Made by a program: the position numbers and the translations under genes
Notes under the pieces: model-generated
What the model was told of the DNA's origin: nothing
What the model saw: only the letters and a program-made list of their open reading frames with translations
Database searches by the model: none
Origin: LMUY01 sp965199105
GTDB lineage: Bacteria > Pseudomonadota > Alphaproteobacteria > Acetobacterales > Acetobacteraceae
Direction: 5' to 3'
DNA length: 64,000 nt
Assembly: GCA_965199105.1 (NCBI GenBank)
Contig: CBDAQO010000002.1
Location: 4,402,001-4,466,000 of the forward strand
Part shown: positions 36,500-46,867 of the stretch, piece after piece
Layout: each line of letters begins with the position of its first letter
Numbering within the stretch: position 1 is the first letter of the stretch

Positions 36500-36938
36500 C
36501 GCTAGGCGTTAGTCATTAGTCGTTAGAGGTTTTAGGTGTTTGTACAGGCCACCCAGCATGCGACCGATCTCGGCATACTCTTGCTGCCAGGCTTGCGCCT
36601 GGGCGGCATCAAGATAGGCAAGATCAATGGCGTATTGGAGCCATAACTTGGTTTCCTCAAGCGAGCCAAGCGCCATAACAACATAGCGCCGGAACTCCAG
36701 ATCGGAGGCCAACTGCCGGCCCGAGCCCTCCGCAAGGAGCGCACAAACCGACTTCGAACTCCGCCGCACCTGGTCGGCCAGGCCGCCATACTGCTCGCTC
36801 TTCGGAAACGCCTGACTAGCCCGATGCACCTCTAGCGATACTTGTTACGCCCGACGAAACACGTCCAGCTCCCAAACATCCCGAGACATCGAACCACCTA
36901 TTGCTCTAACGACTAAAGACTAACGACTAACGACTAAT
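36500..36938 (-). other. 23S rRNA intervening sequence in helix 45
   Basis: The 23S sequence is interrupted between GTACCGAAGCTGTGG (5' side) and CGGTAGCGGAGCG (3' side), the helix 45 position known for intervening sequences. The insert is bounded by a long inverted repeat (36507-36528 with 36904-36925, mismatched at only one or two positions). The stem would be an RNase III target, leaving a fragmented 23S rRNA. It contains a four-helix-bundle reading frame. Confidence 0.9.
36509..36889 (-). pseudogene. S23 four-helix-bundle protein of the 23S intervening sequence, nonsense codon near start
   Basis: From the ATG at 36889 the frame reads MSRDVWELDVFRRA, then TAA (36845-36847), then QVSLEVHRASQAFPKSEQYG, DQVRRSSKSVCALLAEG, FRRYVVMALGSLEETKLWL and KHLKPLT. 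This is the complete S23/23S-IVS protein (about 120 residues) with one nonsense codon at position 15. A shorter product could start from GTG at 36829 (106 residues) but would lack part of helix 1. The protein's role is unknown even in intact form. Confidence 0.85.
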
Positions 36939-36997
36939 CCCACAGCTTCGGTACGTGGCTTGAGCCCCGTTACATCTTCGGCGCAAGGTTTCTATTA

Positions 36998-37055
<58 letters not shown>

Positions 37056-38092
37056 TTGTTTTGGAATCCTCACATCCTTTCCCACTTAGCCACGATTTGG
37101 GGACCTTAGCTGGTGGTCTGGGCTGTTTCCCTCTCGACGATGGACCTTAGCACCCACCGTCTGTCTGCCGCGCTATACTTACGGGTATTCGGAGTTTGGT
37201 TAGGTTTGGTAATCCTTTGGGGACCCCTAGCCCATCCAGTGCTCTACCCCCCGCAGTAAACACACGACGATCTACCTCAATAGATTTCGCGGAGAACCAG
37301 CTATCTCCGAGTTTGATTGGCCTTTCACCCCTAGCCACAGCTCATCCCCGACTTTTTCAACAGGCGTGGGTCCGGCCCTCCAGTGCGTGTTACCGCACCT
37401 TCAGCCTGGCCATGGCTAGATCACTCGGTTTCGGGTCTTCTGCCGGCAACTCAGCGCCCTATTCAGACTCGCTTTCGCTACGCCTACACCTAACGGCTTA
37501 AGCTCGCTGCCAACAGAAACTCGCTGACCCATTATACAAAAGGTACGCCGTCACGGAACAATCCGCTCCGACTGCTTGTAGGCATCCGGTTTCAGGTCTC
37601 TTTCACTCCCCTCTCGGGGTGCTTTTCACCTTTCCCTCACGGTACTTGTCCACTATCGGTCACCAGGGAGTATTTAGGCTTGGAGGGTGGTCCCCCCACG
37701 TTCAGACAGGGTTTCACGTGCCCCGCCCTACTCAAGGATGCATAGGTATTTACGTCTACGGGGCTATCACCCGCTCCGGCCGGCCTTTCCAGACCATTCA
37801 ACTTATCCCCCATACACCACGGGCCTGTTCCACTTTCGCTCGCCACTACTCGCAGAATCTCTGTTGATGTCTATTCCTCCAGGTACTGAGATGTTTCAGT
37901 TCCCCGGGTTCGCCTCATCACCCTATGTATTCAGATGATGATACCCCAAAGGGGTGGGTTGCCCCATTCGGACATCCACGGATCAAAGCCTGCTCGCGGC
38001 TCCCCATGGCTTTTCGCAGCGTGCCACGTCCTTCATCGCCTCCTGGTGCCAAGGCATCCACCGAATGCCCTTCTCTTGCTCTCTCAATCCAC

Positions 38093-38507
38093 ACGCCAGT
38101 CATCCGTCGTCACACCCAACCAAACGTCAGACACCAAACGTCAGACGCCAAATCAGCCTGTAACGCCGACAACAGCCGCGTCGTCTTCACTCACTCAGCA
38201 CACACACAACGCCCCTGAACCCTATCGCCGCGCCAACGGGACGAACCGCAATCGGTGTCACCACCCATCGCCATCCCATCCGGTCAGACACCATCGCCAG
38301 CAACAGCAACGGACACAGCTCAAGCCCGACCCGGCAGCACCCAGCTCACGCCAGACGCCATCAGGCCACCCGAGTTGTCCTACGCGCCCAGGAGCGCACC
38401 AGAACCAGATTCACCAAAACAAAGACCAAATGCAGACACCCGCGACCACACGGCAGACACCAGACCTCGGTCTGACGCCCGACGCCGCATCACTGGCGTC
38501 CGATCCA
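38093..38507. other. Spacer between 23S and tRNA-Ile
   Basis: No gene is seen. The plus strand is C/A-rich and T-poor, with recurring AGACACCA/GTCAGAC-type words (near 38126, 38143, 38286 and 38455). It belongs to the transcribed spacer of the rRNA operon. Confidence 0.6.
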
Positions 38508-38581
<74 letters not shown>

Positions 38582-38586
38582 GCTGA

Positions 38587-38657
38587 ACAGTCGTCAGCCG
38601 TCAGTCACACGTCCTCAGAACACCTCTGACACCTGACGACTGACAACCGACGACTGT
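38587..38657. repeat. Inverted repeat between the two spacer tRNAs
   Basis: ACAGTCGTCAGCCGTCAGT (38587-38605) and ACTGACAACCGACGACTGT (38639-38657) pair over 15 of 19 positions. They fill most of the gap between tRNA-Ala and tRNA-Ile. The stem could guide processing of the spacer; this is inference. Confidence 0.7.
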
Positions 38658-38659
38658 TA

Positions 38660-38732
38660 TGGAGACTATCGGATTCGAACCGATGACCCCCTGCTTGCAA
38701 AGCAGGTGCTCTACCAACTGAGCTAAGCCCCC
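38660..38732 (-). tRNA. tRNA-Ala (UGC)
   Basis: 73 bases fold as tRNA with acceptor GGGGGCT/AGTCTCC, anticodon stem CCTGC/GCAGG around loop TTTGCAA (TGC), and T arm ATCGGTTCGAATCCGAT. CCA is not encoded. It is the first tRNA after 16S. Confidence 0.95.
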
Positions 38733-40551
<1,819 letters not shown>

Positions 40552-40559
40552 TCATCATG

Positions 40560-40800
40560 CCAAAACCCAAACGCAATAAATCACGCCCAAGCACCCAGCA
40601 ATCCGAACACAGCCAACCCATAACCAAACCAAATCACCAGCCAAACCAAACCAAAAACGACGCCTTCAGTCCAGCCTAACCAAATCATCAGCCCAGCACA
40701 GGTCAACCAAACCCAAACCAAAACCACAATCCAGCCAAACACCAAACCAAACCAACACCAAAACCCACGCAAATAAATGCACAAGCCCCAGCATCAGCCC
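40560..40800. other. A/C-only-biased 16S leader
   Basis: Upstream of 16S about 240 bases of the plus strand are strongly A/C-biased, with many CCAAACCAAA words and few G or T. The transcribed leader is thus G/U-rich and almost unable to form strong internal stems. No gene is present. Confidence 0.7.
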
Positions 40801-40824
40801 CCAACAAAAGGAAGACGCCGCCAA

Positions 40825-40855
40825 CTTATCCCTTCCATACCGATATAATTGTCAA
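40825..40855 (-). promoter_or_regulatory. Possible rRNA operon promoter
   Basis: On the minus strand TTGACA (40855-40850) is a perfect -35 element. GATAAG (40830-40825) follows after 19 bases and is the best -10 candidate; the spacing is a little long. It lies about 275 bases upstream of 16S and 270 bases from the divergent cysG start. No other promoter-like pair was seen in the gap. The rest of 40800-41129 shows no gene. Confidence 0.45.
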
Positions 40856-41129
40856 GGAACAAAGAGCCAACAAACAGACGCGAAACCCGCGTGACGGGAA
40901 CCACATCCAATTTGCTGGCTTGCGCACCCTCAGCGCAGGCCGAGGAAGCTACTAGAAGCATGGCGCAGAAGCAAGTGTGTTTCCGTCGCCGTGACGCTGC
41001 ATCTAGGCGAACTGCCCGCACCGGTCAAGCACCGCAGCACCGTCCCGCCCACAAAACGCATAGCACCAGGCTTCGCCAACCCCCATAACACCCCTACCCG
41101 CGCCGCGCTCTGCGCCAAGGACATCACGG

Positions 41130-42455
41130 ATGCGCCACTTCCCAATCTTCATGGATCTGCAAGGCCGCCGTGCGCTCGTGCTCGGCCATGGCGAGGCTGC
41201 GTTGCGCAAGGCCGAGGCACTGCAGCGCTGCGGCGCCGACGTCACTTGCTCGACGGTGTTCACGCCGGACCTGCTGGACGGCTGCGCGCTGGCCATCGGC
41301 GCCGAAGCCGACGCAGGCGAGCTCGCCGCCCTGGTCGCCGCCGCCAACGCCCGCGGCGTGCCGGTGAACGTGGTGGACCAGCCGGCCTTGTGCAGCTTCA
41401 TCACCCCGGCTGTGGTGGACCGCGCGCCCATCACCATCGCGGTGTCCTCCGGTGGCGCCGCACCCGTCCTGGCTCGGCTGATCCGCGCCAAGATCGAGGC
41501 GTTGGTGCCGCCCAGCGTGGGCCGCCTGGCCGCGCTGGTGGACGAGTTCAAGGCTGACATCCGCCGCCGCTTCCCCAGCACCGCCCTGCGCCGCCGCATG
41601 CTGGAACGGGCCCTCGGCGGCCAAGTCGCGGACCTGGTGGCAGCCGGACACGAGGATGCGGCCCGCGAAGCGATGCAGCGCGAAATCCGGGGCGAGCCCG
41701 ACCCGGCGGGCATCGTCTACCTGGTCGGCGCCGGGCCAGGTGCGGCGGACCTGCTCACGCTGCGGGCACACCGGCTGCTCGGCGAGGCCGACGTCATCGT
41801 CCACGACCGCCTGATTGGCGACGAGGTGCTCGACATGGCCCGCCGCGACGCCGAGCGGATCTACGTGGGCAAGGCCCGCGCCAATCACTGCCTGTCGCAG
41901 GAGGGCATCAACGACCTGCTGGTGCAGCTCGCGCGGGATGGCCGCAAGGTGGTGCGATTGAAGGGCGGCGACCCGTTCGTGTTCGGCCGCGGCGGTGAGG
42001 AGGCGGAGGCGCTGGCCGCGGCCGGCATCCCGTTCGAGGTGGTGCCCGGCGTGACCGCAGCGCTTGCCTGCGCCGCCCAGGCCGCCATCCCGCTCACCCA
42101 CCGGGACGCGGCGCGCAGCGTCACCTTTGCCACCGGGCACACCAAGGATGGCCGGCTCGACCTCGATTTCGCCCAGCTCGCCCGTGGCGGCACCATCGCG
42201 GTCTACATGGGCATCGTCACCTTGCCCCTGCTGCGCGACGGCCTACTCGCCGCCGGGCTCGACCCGGCGACCCCCGCCGCCCTCATCGAGCGGGGCGGCA
42301 CGCGGGCGCAGCGCCTGCTCGATGGCACGCTCGACAGCCTGGTGGCGGAGGGCCCGGCCTGGTCCACCGGCGGGCCGACCCTGGTGATGATCGGCGCGGT
42401 GGTGGGCCGCCGCAGCGTCCTCAGCCGGGCGCGCGCGCTGCAGGCTGTGGTGTAA
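41130..42455 (+). CDS. cysG: Siroheme synthase CysG
   Basis: A 441-residue trifunctional enzyme making siroheme for sulfite/nitrite reductases. The N-terminal dehydrogenase/ferrochelatase domain has VLGHGEAALRKAEAL (NAD-binding) and PVNVVDQPALCSFITPA. The C-terminal uroporphyrinogen-III methyltransferase domain has VGAGPGAADLLTLRA, VGKARANHCLSQ, RLKGGDPFVFGRGGEE and PGVTAALACAAQAAIPLTHR. Two catalytic halves are intact. It is a single-gene unit divergent from the rRNA operon. Confidence 0.95.
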   Translation: MRHFPIFMDLQGRRALVLGHGEAALRKAEALQRCGADVTCSTVFTPDLLDGCALAIGAEADAGELAALVAAANARGVPVNVVDQPALCSFITPAVVDRAPITIAVSSGGAAPVLARLIRAKIEALVPPSVGRLAALVDEFKADIRRRFPSTALRRRMLERALGGQVADLVAAGHEDAAREAMQREIRGEPDPAGIVYLVGAGPGAADLLTLRAHRLLGEADVIVHDRLIGDEVLDMARRDAERIYVGKARANHCLSQEGINDLLVQLARDGRKVVRLKGGDPFVFGRGGEEAEALAAAGIPFEVVPGVTAALACAAQAAIPLTHRDAARSVTFATGHTKDGRLDLDFAQLARGGTIAVYMGIVTLPLLRDGLLAAGLDPATPAALIERGGTRAQRLLDGTLDSLVAEGPAWSTGGPTLVMIGAVVGRRSVLSRARALQAVV

Positions 42456-42533
42456 CCAACGTCGCGCGCCCCTTGCGACCGGCTTGCGAACCCCGCAAAC
42501 ACCTGAGTTAACCGCCTGCCGGAGACCTGCCGC

Positions 42534-43685
42534 ATGGACGCTGGAGCCTTTCCGACCCCGGACGTAGCCCCTTGGCGCCCCGAAGGCTGCGACCGGGTCA
42601 GCCTATTGCTGCAAGGCGGTGGCGCGCTCGGCGCCTACCAGGGCGGCGTCTACCAAGGGCTGCACGAGGCCGGGTTGGAGCCCGATTGGATCGCCGGCGT
42701 GTCGATTGGCGGGGTGAACGCGGCGCTTATCGCCGGCAATGCGCCCGAAAACCGCCTGGCCGCGCTGCAGGAGTTCTGGCGCCTCATTACCCTGCGCCCG
42801 GTCTGGGGCTTCCTGCCCGGCGGCGACGACCTGCGCAAGCTGCACAATTTCTGCTCCTCGTTCCTGACCCTCTCCTTGGGCCAGCCCGGAATGTTCACCC
42901 CCAACTTCCCCTCGCCCTGGTTCCGCCCGCGCGGCTCGGAAGGCGCCACCGCGTTCTACGACCCGGCGTTGCTGCGGCAGACGCTCACCCGGCTGGTCGA
43001 TTTCGGCCGGGTCAACGACGCAGCCTGCCGCTTCGCCGTTGGCGCCGTGGACGTGGCGACCGGCAACTTTACCTACTTCGACAACGCCCGCACCACGATC
43101 ACCGTGGACCACGTGATGGCGAGCACCTCGCTGCCGCCAGCGCTGCCGATGACGCAGATCGGCACCGACTACTTCTGGGACGGCGGCATCGTCTCCAACA
43201 CGCCGCTGCAGCATTTGCTCACCCATATCGATGGCGAAAACGCGCTGGTGTTCCAGGTCGACCTGTTCAGCGCCCGCGGCACCATCCCGCGCGACATGGC
43301 CGAGGTGCTGGGCCGCTCCAAGGACATCCAGTTTTCATCGCGCACCCGCCTCACCACAGACCATTACCGCGAGCTGCACGGCCTGCGCGTGAAGCTGCTG
43401 TCGCTGCTCGAGCGGCTGCCGGAGGGCGACTTGAGCGACGACGAGCGCGCGCTCAAGCAGCGGCTGGAGAACCTGCCGACGATCAACATCCTACAGCTTA
43501 TCTACCAGCAGGCCGCGTTCGAGGGGCAGGCGAAGGATTACGACTTTAGCAAGTCCTCGATGCGCGACCATTGGGCCGCAGGGCTGCGCGACACCCGCAC
43601 CACGCTGGCCCGGCGCGACTGGCTTGCCATGCCGACCAGCGAGCATGCCATCGTGACGCACGACATCCATCGCGCACGAGGCTGA
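42534..43685 (+). CDS. Patatin-like phospholipase (DUF3734 type)
   Basis: A 383-residue serine lipid hydrolase. The oxyanion loop LLLQGGGALGAYQGGVY, the nucleophile elbow GVSIGG (Ser57) and the catalytic Asp in DYFWDGGIVSN (Asp216) form the Ser-Asp dyad. The C-terminal 150 residues (SSRTRLTTDHYRELHGLR...) match the DUF3734 extension seen in alphaproteobacterial patatins. No signal peptide, so cytosolic. It may act on membrane lipids or storage granules. Confidence 0.9.
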   Translation: MDAGAFPTPDVAPWRPEGCDRVSLLLQGGGALGAYQGGVYQGLHEAGLEPDWIAGVSIGGVNAALIAGNAPENRLAALQEFWRLITLRPVWGFLPGGDDLRKLHNFCSSFLTLSLGQPGMFTPNFPSPWFRPRGSEGATAFYDPALLRQTLTRLVDFGRVNDAACRFAVGAVDVATGNFTYFDNARTTITVDHVMASTSLPPALPMTQIGTDYFWDGGIVSNTPLQHLLTHIDGENALVFQVDLFSARGTIPRDMAEVLGRSKDIQFSSRTRLTTDHYRELHGLRVKLLSLLERLPEGDLSDDERALKQRLENLPTINILQLIYQQAAFEGQAKDYDFSKSSMRDHWAAGLRDTRTTLARRDWLAMPTSEHAIVTHDIHRARG

Positions 43686-43730
43686 ATGCCGCGCTCGCGC
43701 ACGAGGCTGAATGCCGTGCGAGGTTGAATG
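43671..43730. repeat. Short tandem repeat at the patatin stop codon
   Basis: CGCGCACGAGGCTGAATGCC occurs at 43671 and 43696 (25-base period), and a degenerate third copy (TGCGAGGTTGAATG) at 43717. The first copy contains the patatin stop codon, so a duplication here would leave the protein end unchanged. Confidence 0.8.
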
Positions 43731-43800
43731 GGGCCGTGGCAACCCGAACTCAGACGGTAGCGCAGCGTTCTTGGCGCGCACGGATCAGGAGGAGTTATCC

Positions 43801-44361
43801 ATGGCAAGTGCTACCCGTCAAAAGATGCCGGCCGAGCAGACCGAGGGCGGCGTCCATATGCACCACACCAAGAACAACCAGAACGCCAAGGCCGTCTCCA
43901 TCGAGCTGCTGCAGGCCCGGCTGGCGGACGCGATCGACGTCGCGCTCATCACCAAGCAGGCGCATTGGAATCTGAAGGGGCCGCAGTTCATCGGCGTCCA
44001 CCTGATGCTGGACAAGTTCCGCGACGAGCAGGACGAGTTCGTCGACGAGATGGCCGAGCGCATCACCCAGCTCGGCGGCACCGCGCGCGGCACCGTGCAG
44101 GAGGTGAACGCGAAGTCGGCACTGGCGCCCTATCCGGTGGATATCTACCAGGTGAGCGACCACGTCCACGCCCTGATCGACCGCTACGCCACGTTCGCCA
44201 ACGCCGTGCGCGCGAACATCGACGAGGTGGACGAGGCGGGCGACCCGGACACGGCGGACCTGTTCACCGAGGTGTCACGCGGCATGGACAAGCAACTGTG
44301 GTTCCTCGAAGCGCACACCCAGGAGCGGTCCGCCAGCGAAACGTTCCCGACGCATCAATAG
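43801..44361 (+). CDS. dps: Dps-family DNA-protecting ferritin-like protein
   Basis: A 186-residue Dps protein that oxidises iron with peroxide and shields DNA. The ferroxidase signatures KQAHWNLKGPQFIGVH (His) and LDKFRDEQDEFVDEMAERI (Asp/Glu) are present, with LGGTARGTVQEV after. The N-terminal 30 residues (with MHHTKNNQN) are the DNA-binding tail. A strong ribosome site (AGGAGG) lies 8 bases before the ATG. Confidence 0.94.
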   Translation: MASATRQKMPAEQTEGGVHMHHTKNNQNAKAVSIELLQARLADAIDVALITKQAHWNLKGPQFIGVHLMLDKFRDEQDEFVDEMAERITQLGGTARGTVQEVNAKSALAPYPVDIYQVSDHVHALIDRYATFANAVRANIDEVDEAGDPDTADLFTEVSRGMDKQLWFLEAHTQERSASETFPTHQ

Positions 44362-44392
44362 GGCCGTTCCCAGCGTAGGGACTTGCACCCGA

Positions 44393-44421
44393 CTCCCCCG
44401 GATACCTAGTGTCCGGGGGAG
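44393..44421. terminator. Perfect 10-bp hairpin between dps and parE
   Basis: CTCCCCCGGA and TCCGGGGGAG flank a 9-base loop. No T-tract follows, so it is at best an atypical terminator of dps. It ends 15 bases before the parE start and could also shape parE initiation. Confidence 0.5.
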
Positions 44422-44436
44422 CGACGGGAACACAGC

Positions 44437-46476
44437 ATGAACGACCTATTTGGCGGCGCCAAGCCGGGGCGCGGCCCGGAGCCCATTGGCACCCAGGCGG
44501 CCCGAGACAAGCCGAAGGACCCTGGCGAGGCCGCCTATTCCGCCAAGGACATCGAGGTCCTCGAAGGCCTCGAGCCGGTCCGCCGCCGCCCCGGCATGTA
44601 TGTCGGCGGCACCGATGACAACGCGCTGCACCATCTCGCGGCGGAAATCCTCGACAACGCCATGGACGAGGCGGTCGCCGGCCACGCCAGCGCCATCGAC
44701 GTCGCGGTGCAGGCGGACAACTGGCTCAGCATCCGCGACAACGGCCGTGGCATCCCGGTCGACCCGCACCCGAAGTTCAAGCCGCTCAGCGCCCTCGAGG
44801 TGATCCTCACCACGCTGCATTCCGGTGGCAAGTTCGGCGGCGACGCCTATGCCACCTCGGGCGGGCTGCACGGCGTCGGCAGCTCGGTGGTGAACGCGCT
44901 CAGCGTGTCGCTCGAGGTGGAGGTGGCGCGCGACCGCACGCTGTGGCGGCAGAGCTACGCGCAGGGCAAGCCGGTGACCAAGCTGGTGAACGCCGGGCCG
45001 GTGCAGAACCGCCGCGGCACCACCATCCGCTTCAAGCCCGACCCGGCCATCTTTGGCCCGCTGCAGTTCAGCCCCGCGCGGCTCTACAAGCTGTGCCGCT
45101 CCAAGGCCTACCTGTTCCGCGGCGTGACCATCCGTTGGGTCTGCGACCCGGCGTTGCTGGCCGGCCGTGACGACGTTCCCGCGGAAGCCGTGCTGCATTT
45201 CCCCGGCGGCCTGCGCGACAGTCTGGCCGAAGACATCGGTGACACCGCGAAGGCCGTCCCTGAAATCTGGGCCGGCGAGGCCGAACTGCCCGCCCGCGAG
45301 GACGGCCGCAATGGGGGCCGTGCCGAGTGGGCGGTCACCTGGCTCGAGCATGCCGACGGCTTCGTGCATTCCTATTGCAACACCGTGCCGACGCCGCTAG
45401 GCGGCACCCACGAGGCCGGCTTCCGCGCCGCGCTGCTCAAGGGCGTGCGCGCCTGGGGCGACCACCGCAGCAACCGCCGCGCCGCTCAGGTCACCGCCGA
45501 GGACGTGACCGGGGGGATGGCCGGCAAGCTCTCCGCCTTCGTGCGCGACCCGCAATTCCAGGGCCAGACCAAGGAGAAGCTGACCAGCCCGGAGGCCGCC
45601 CGCCTGGTCGAGGCGGTGATGCGCGACCGGTTCGACCACTGGCTCGCCGGCAACCCGCAGCAGGCGGACAACCTACTCGCCACCCTGATCGAGCGCGCCG
45701 AGGAACGGCTGCGGCGGCGCGAGAGCAAGGACGTCGCCCGCAAATCCGCCACCAAGCGCCTGCGCCTGCCCGGCAAGCTTACCGACTGCACCAGCGAGGT
45801 GATGACCGAGACCGAGCTGTTCCTGGTGGAGGGCGACAGCGCCGGCGGGTCGGCCAAGCAGGCCCGGCGGCGCGAGACCCAGGCGGTGCTGCCGCTGCGG
45901 GGCAAGATCCTCAACGTGGCCAGCGCCTCGGTCGACAAGCTGCGGCAGAACCAGGAGCTGCGCGACCTGATCGAGGCGCTCGGCTGCGGCGTCGGCAGCC
46001 AGTTCGACATCAAGCGGCTGCGCTACGGCCGCATCATCATCATGACCGACGCCGACGTGGATGGCGCCCATATCGCCAGCCTGCTGATGACGTTCTTCTA
46101 CCGCGAACTGCCAATCCTGGTGCGGGACGGCCATGTCTACCTGGCGCAGCCGCCGCTCTACCGCATGACGCAGGGCGCCAAGTCGGTCTACGCGATGGAC
46201 GACGCCGACCGCGAGCGGCAGATGAAGGCCTTCAAGCCTGGCGCCAAGGTGGAGGTGAGCCGCTTCAAGGGGCTGGGCGAGATGCCGGCCGCTACCCTGC
46301 GTGACACCACGATGGACCCGGCCCGGCGCACCTTGCTCAAGGTGGTGGCGCTGCCGGACCAAGCCGCAGCGACCAGCGAACTGGTGGAAAGCCTGATGGG
46401 CCGCCGCCCGGAACTCCGCTTCCGCTTCATCCAGGAGCATGCGCGCGAGATGAACGTGGAAGCGGTCGATGTATGA
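44437..46476 (+). CDS. parE: DNA topoisomerase IV subunit B
   Basis: A 679-residue ATPase subunit that decatenates daughter chromosomes with ParC. GHKL motifs are AAEILDNAMDEAVAG (Asn Mg site) and YATSGGLHGVGSSVVNALS. The transducer Lys is in QTKEKLTSPEA and the TOPRIM motif is FLVEGDSAGGSAKQ ... DADVDGAHIASLL. It ends with RHEHAREMN-like FIQEHAREMNVEAVDV. The length and VEGDSAGGSA pattern favour ParE over GyrB. Confidence 0.96.
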   Translation: MNDLFGGAKPGRGPEPIGTQAARDKPKDPGEAAYSAKDIEVLEGLEPVRRRPGMYVGGTDDNALHHLAAEILDNAMDEAVAGHASAIDVAVQADNWLSIRDNGRGIPVDPHPKFKPLSALEVILTTLHSGGKFGGDAYATSGGLHGVGSSVVNALSVSLEVEVARDRTLWRQSYAQGKPVTKLVNAGPVQNRRGTTIRFKPDPAIFGPLQFSPARLYKLCRSKAYLFRGVTIRWVCDPALLAGRDDVPAEAVLHFPGGLRDSLAEDIGDTAKAVPEIWAGEAELPAREDGRNGGRAEWAVTWLEHADGFVHSYCNTVPTPLGGTHEAGFRAALLKGVRAWGDHRSNRRAAQVTAEDVTGGMAGKLSAFVRDPQFQGQTKEKLTSPEAARLVEAVMRDRFDHWLAGNPQQADNLLATLIERAEERLRRRESKDVARKSATKRLRLPGKLTDCTSEVMTETELFLVEGDSAGGSAKQARRRETQAVLPLRGKILNVASASVDKLRQNQELRDLIEALGCGVGSQFDIKRLRYGRIIIMTDADVDGAHIASLLMTFFYRELPILVRDGHVYLAQPPLYRMTQGAKSVYAMDDADRERQMKAFKPGAKVEVSRFKGLGEMPAATLRDTTMDPARRTLLKVVALPDQAAATSELVESLMGRRPELRFRFIQEHAREMNVEAVDV

Positions 46477-46605
46477 AGCGCGTTCTGCCAAGCTGACCGA
46501 CAGGTAACGTTCTCGCGAGGCGGATTTTTCCTGCTGAATCCGCTTGCTGCCAAGTGCCATGCTGACCTCAGAGCGAACGATCACCCAAGAACAATCGGAG
46601 GCTGT

Positions 46606-46866
46606 ATGTCGCAAAGACGACACCGGTCATCTCAGTATGTCGCGGCCCCCACCAGGGCAGACGGCCAAACGGCTTACCGGTTGGCCGCCGCCGTTTCGGG
46701 TGGGCTTGTGACCGTCTGGCGATGCGTGAAGGCCGACGTGGTCCACGGCCTGGCCAACCACCACCTCTCGCACCACGGCCACCGCTTCGTCGCGGGCGCG
46801 CCTGCGGTGCCGCGCGGGCCGGTGTCGGTCGCGGACGACACCGCGACCGGCCGGTTGAGACGTTGA
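46606..46866 (+). CDS. Small His/Arg-rich hypothetical protein
   Basis: 86 residues: a basic N terminus, a short hydrophobic patch (YRLAAAVSGGLVTVW) and a His-rich part (GLANHHLSHHGHRF). A fair ribosome site (CGGAGG) lies just upstream of the ATG. No family recognised. It is convergent with ssuD, the stops being 1 base apart. Confidence 0.5.
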   Translation: MSQRRHRSSQYVAAPTRADGQTAYRLAAAVSGGLVTVWRCVKADVVHGLANHHLSHHGHRFVAGAPAVPRGPVSVADDTATGRLRR

Positions 46867-46867
46867 G

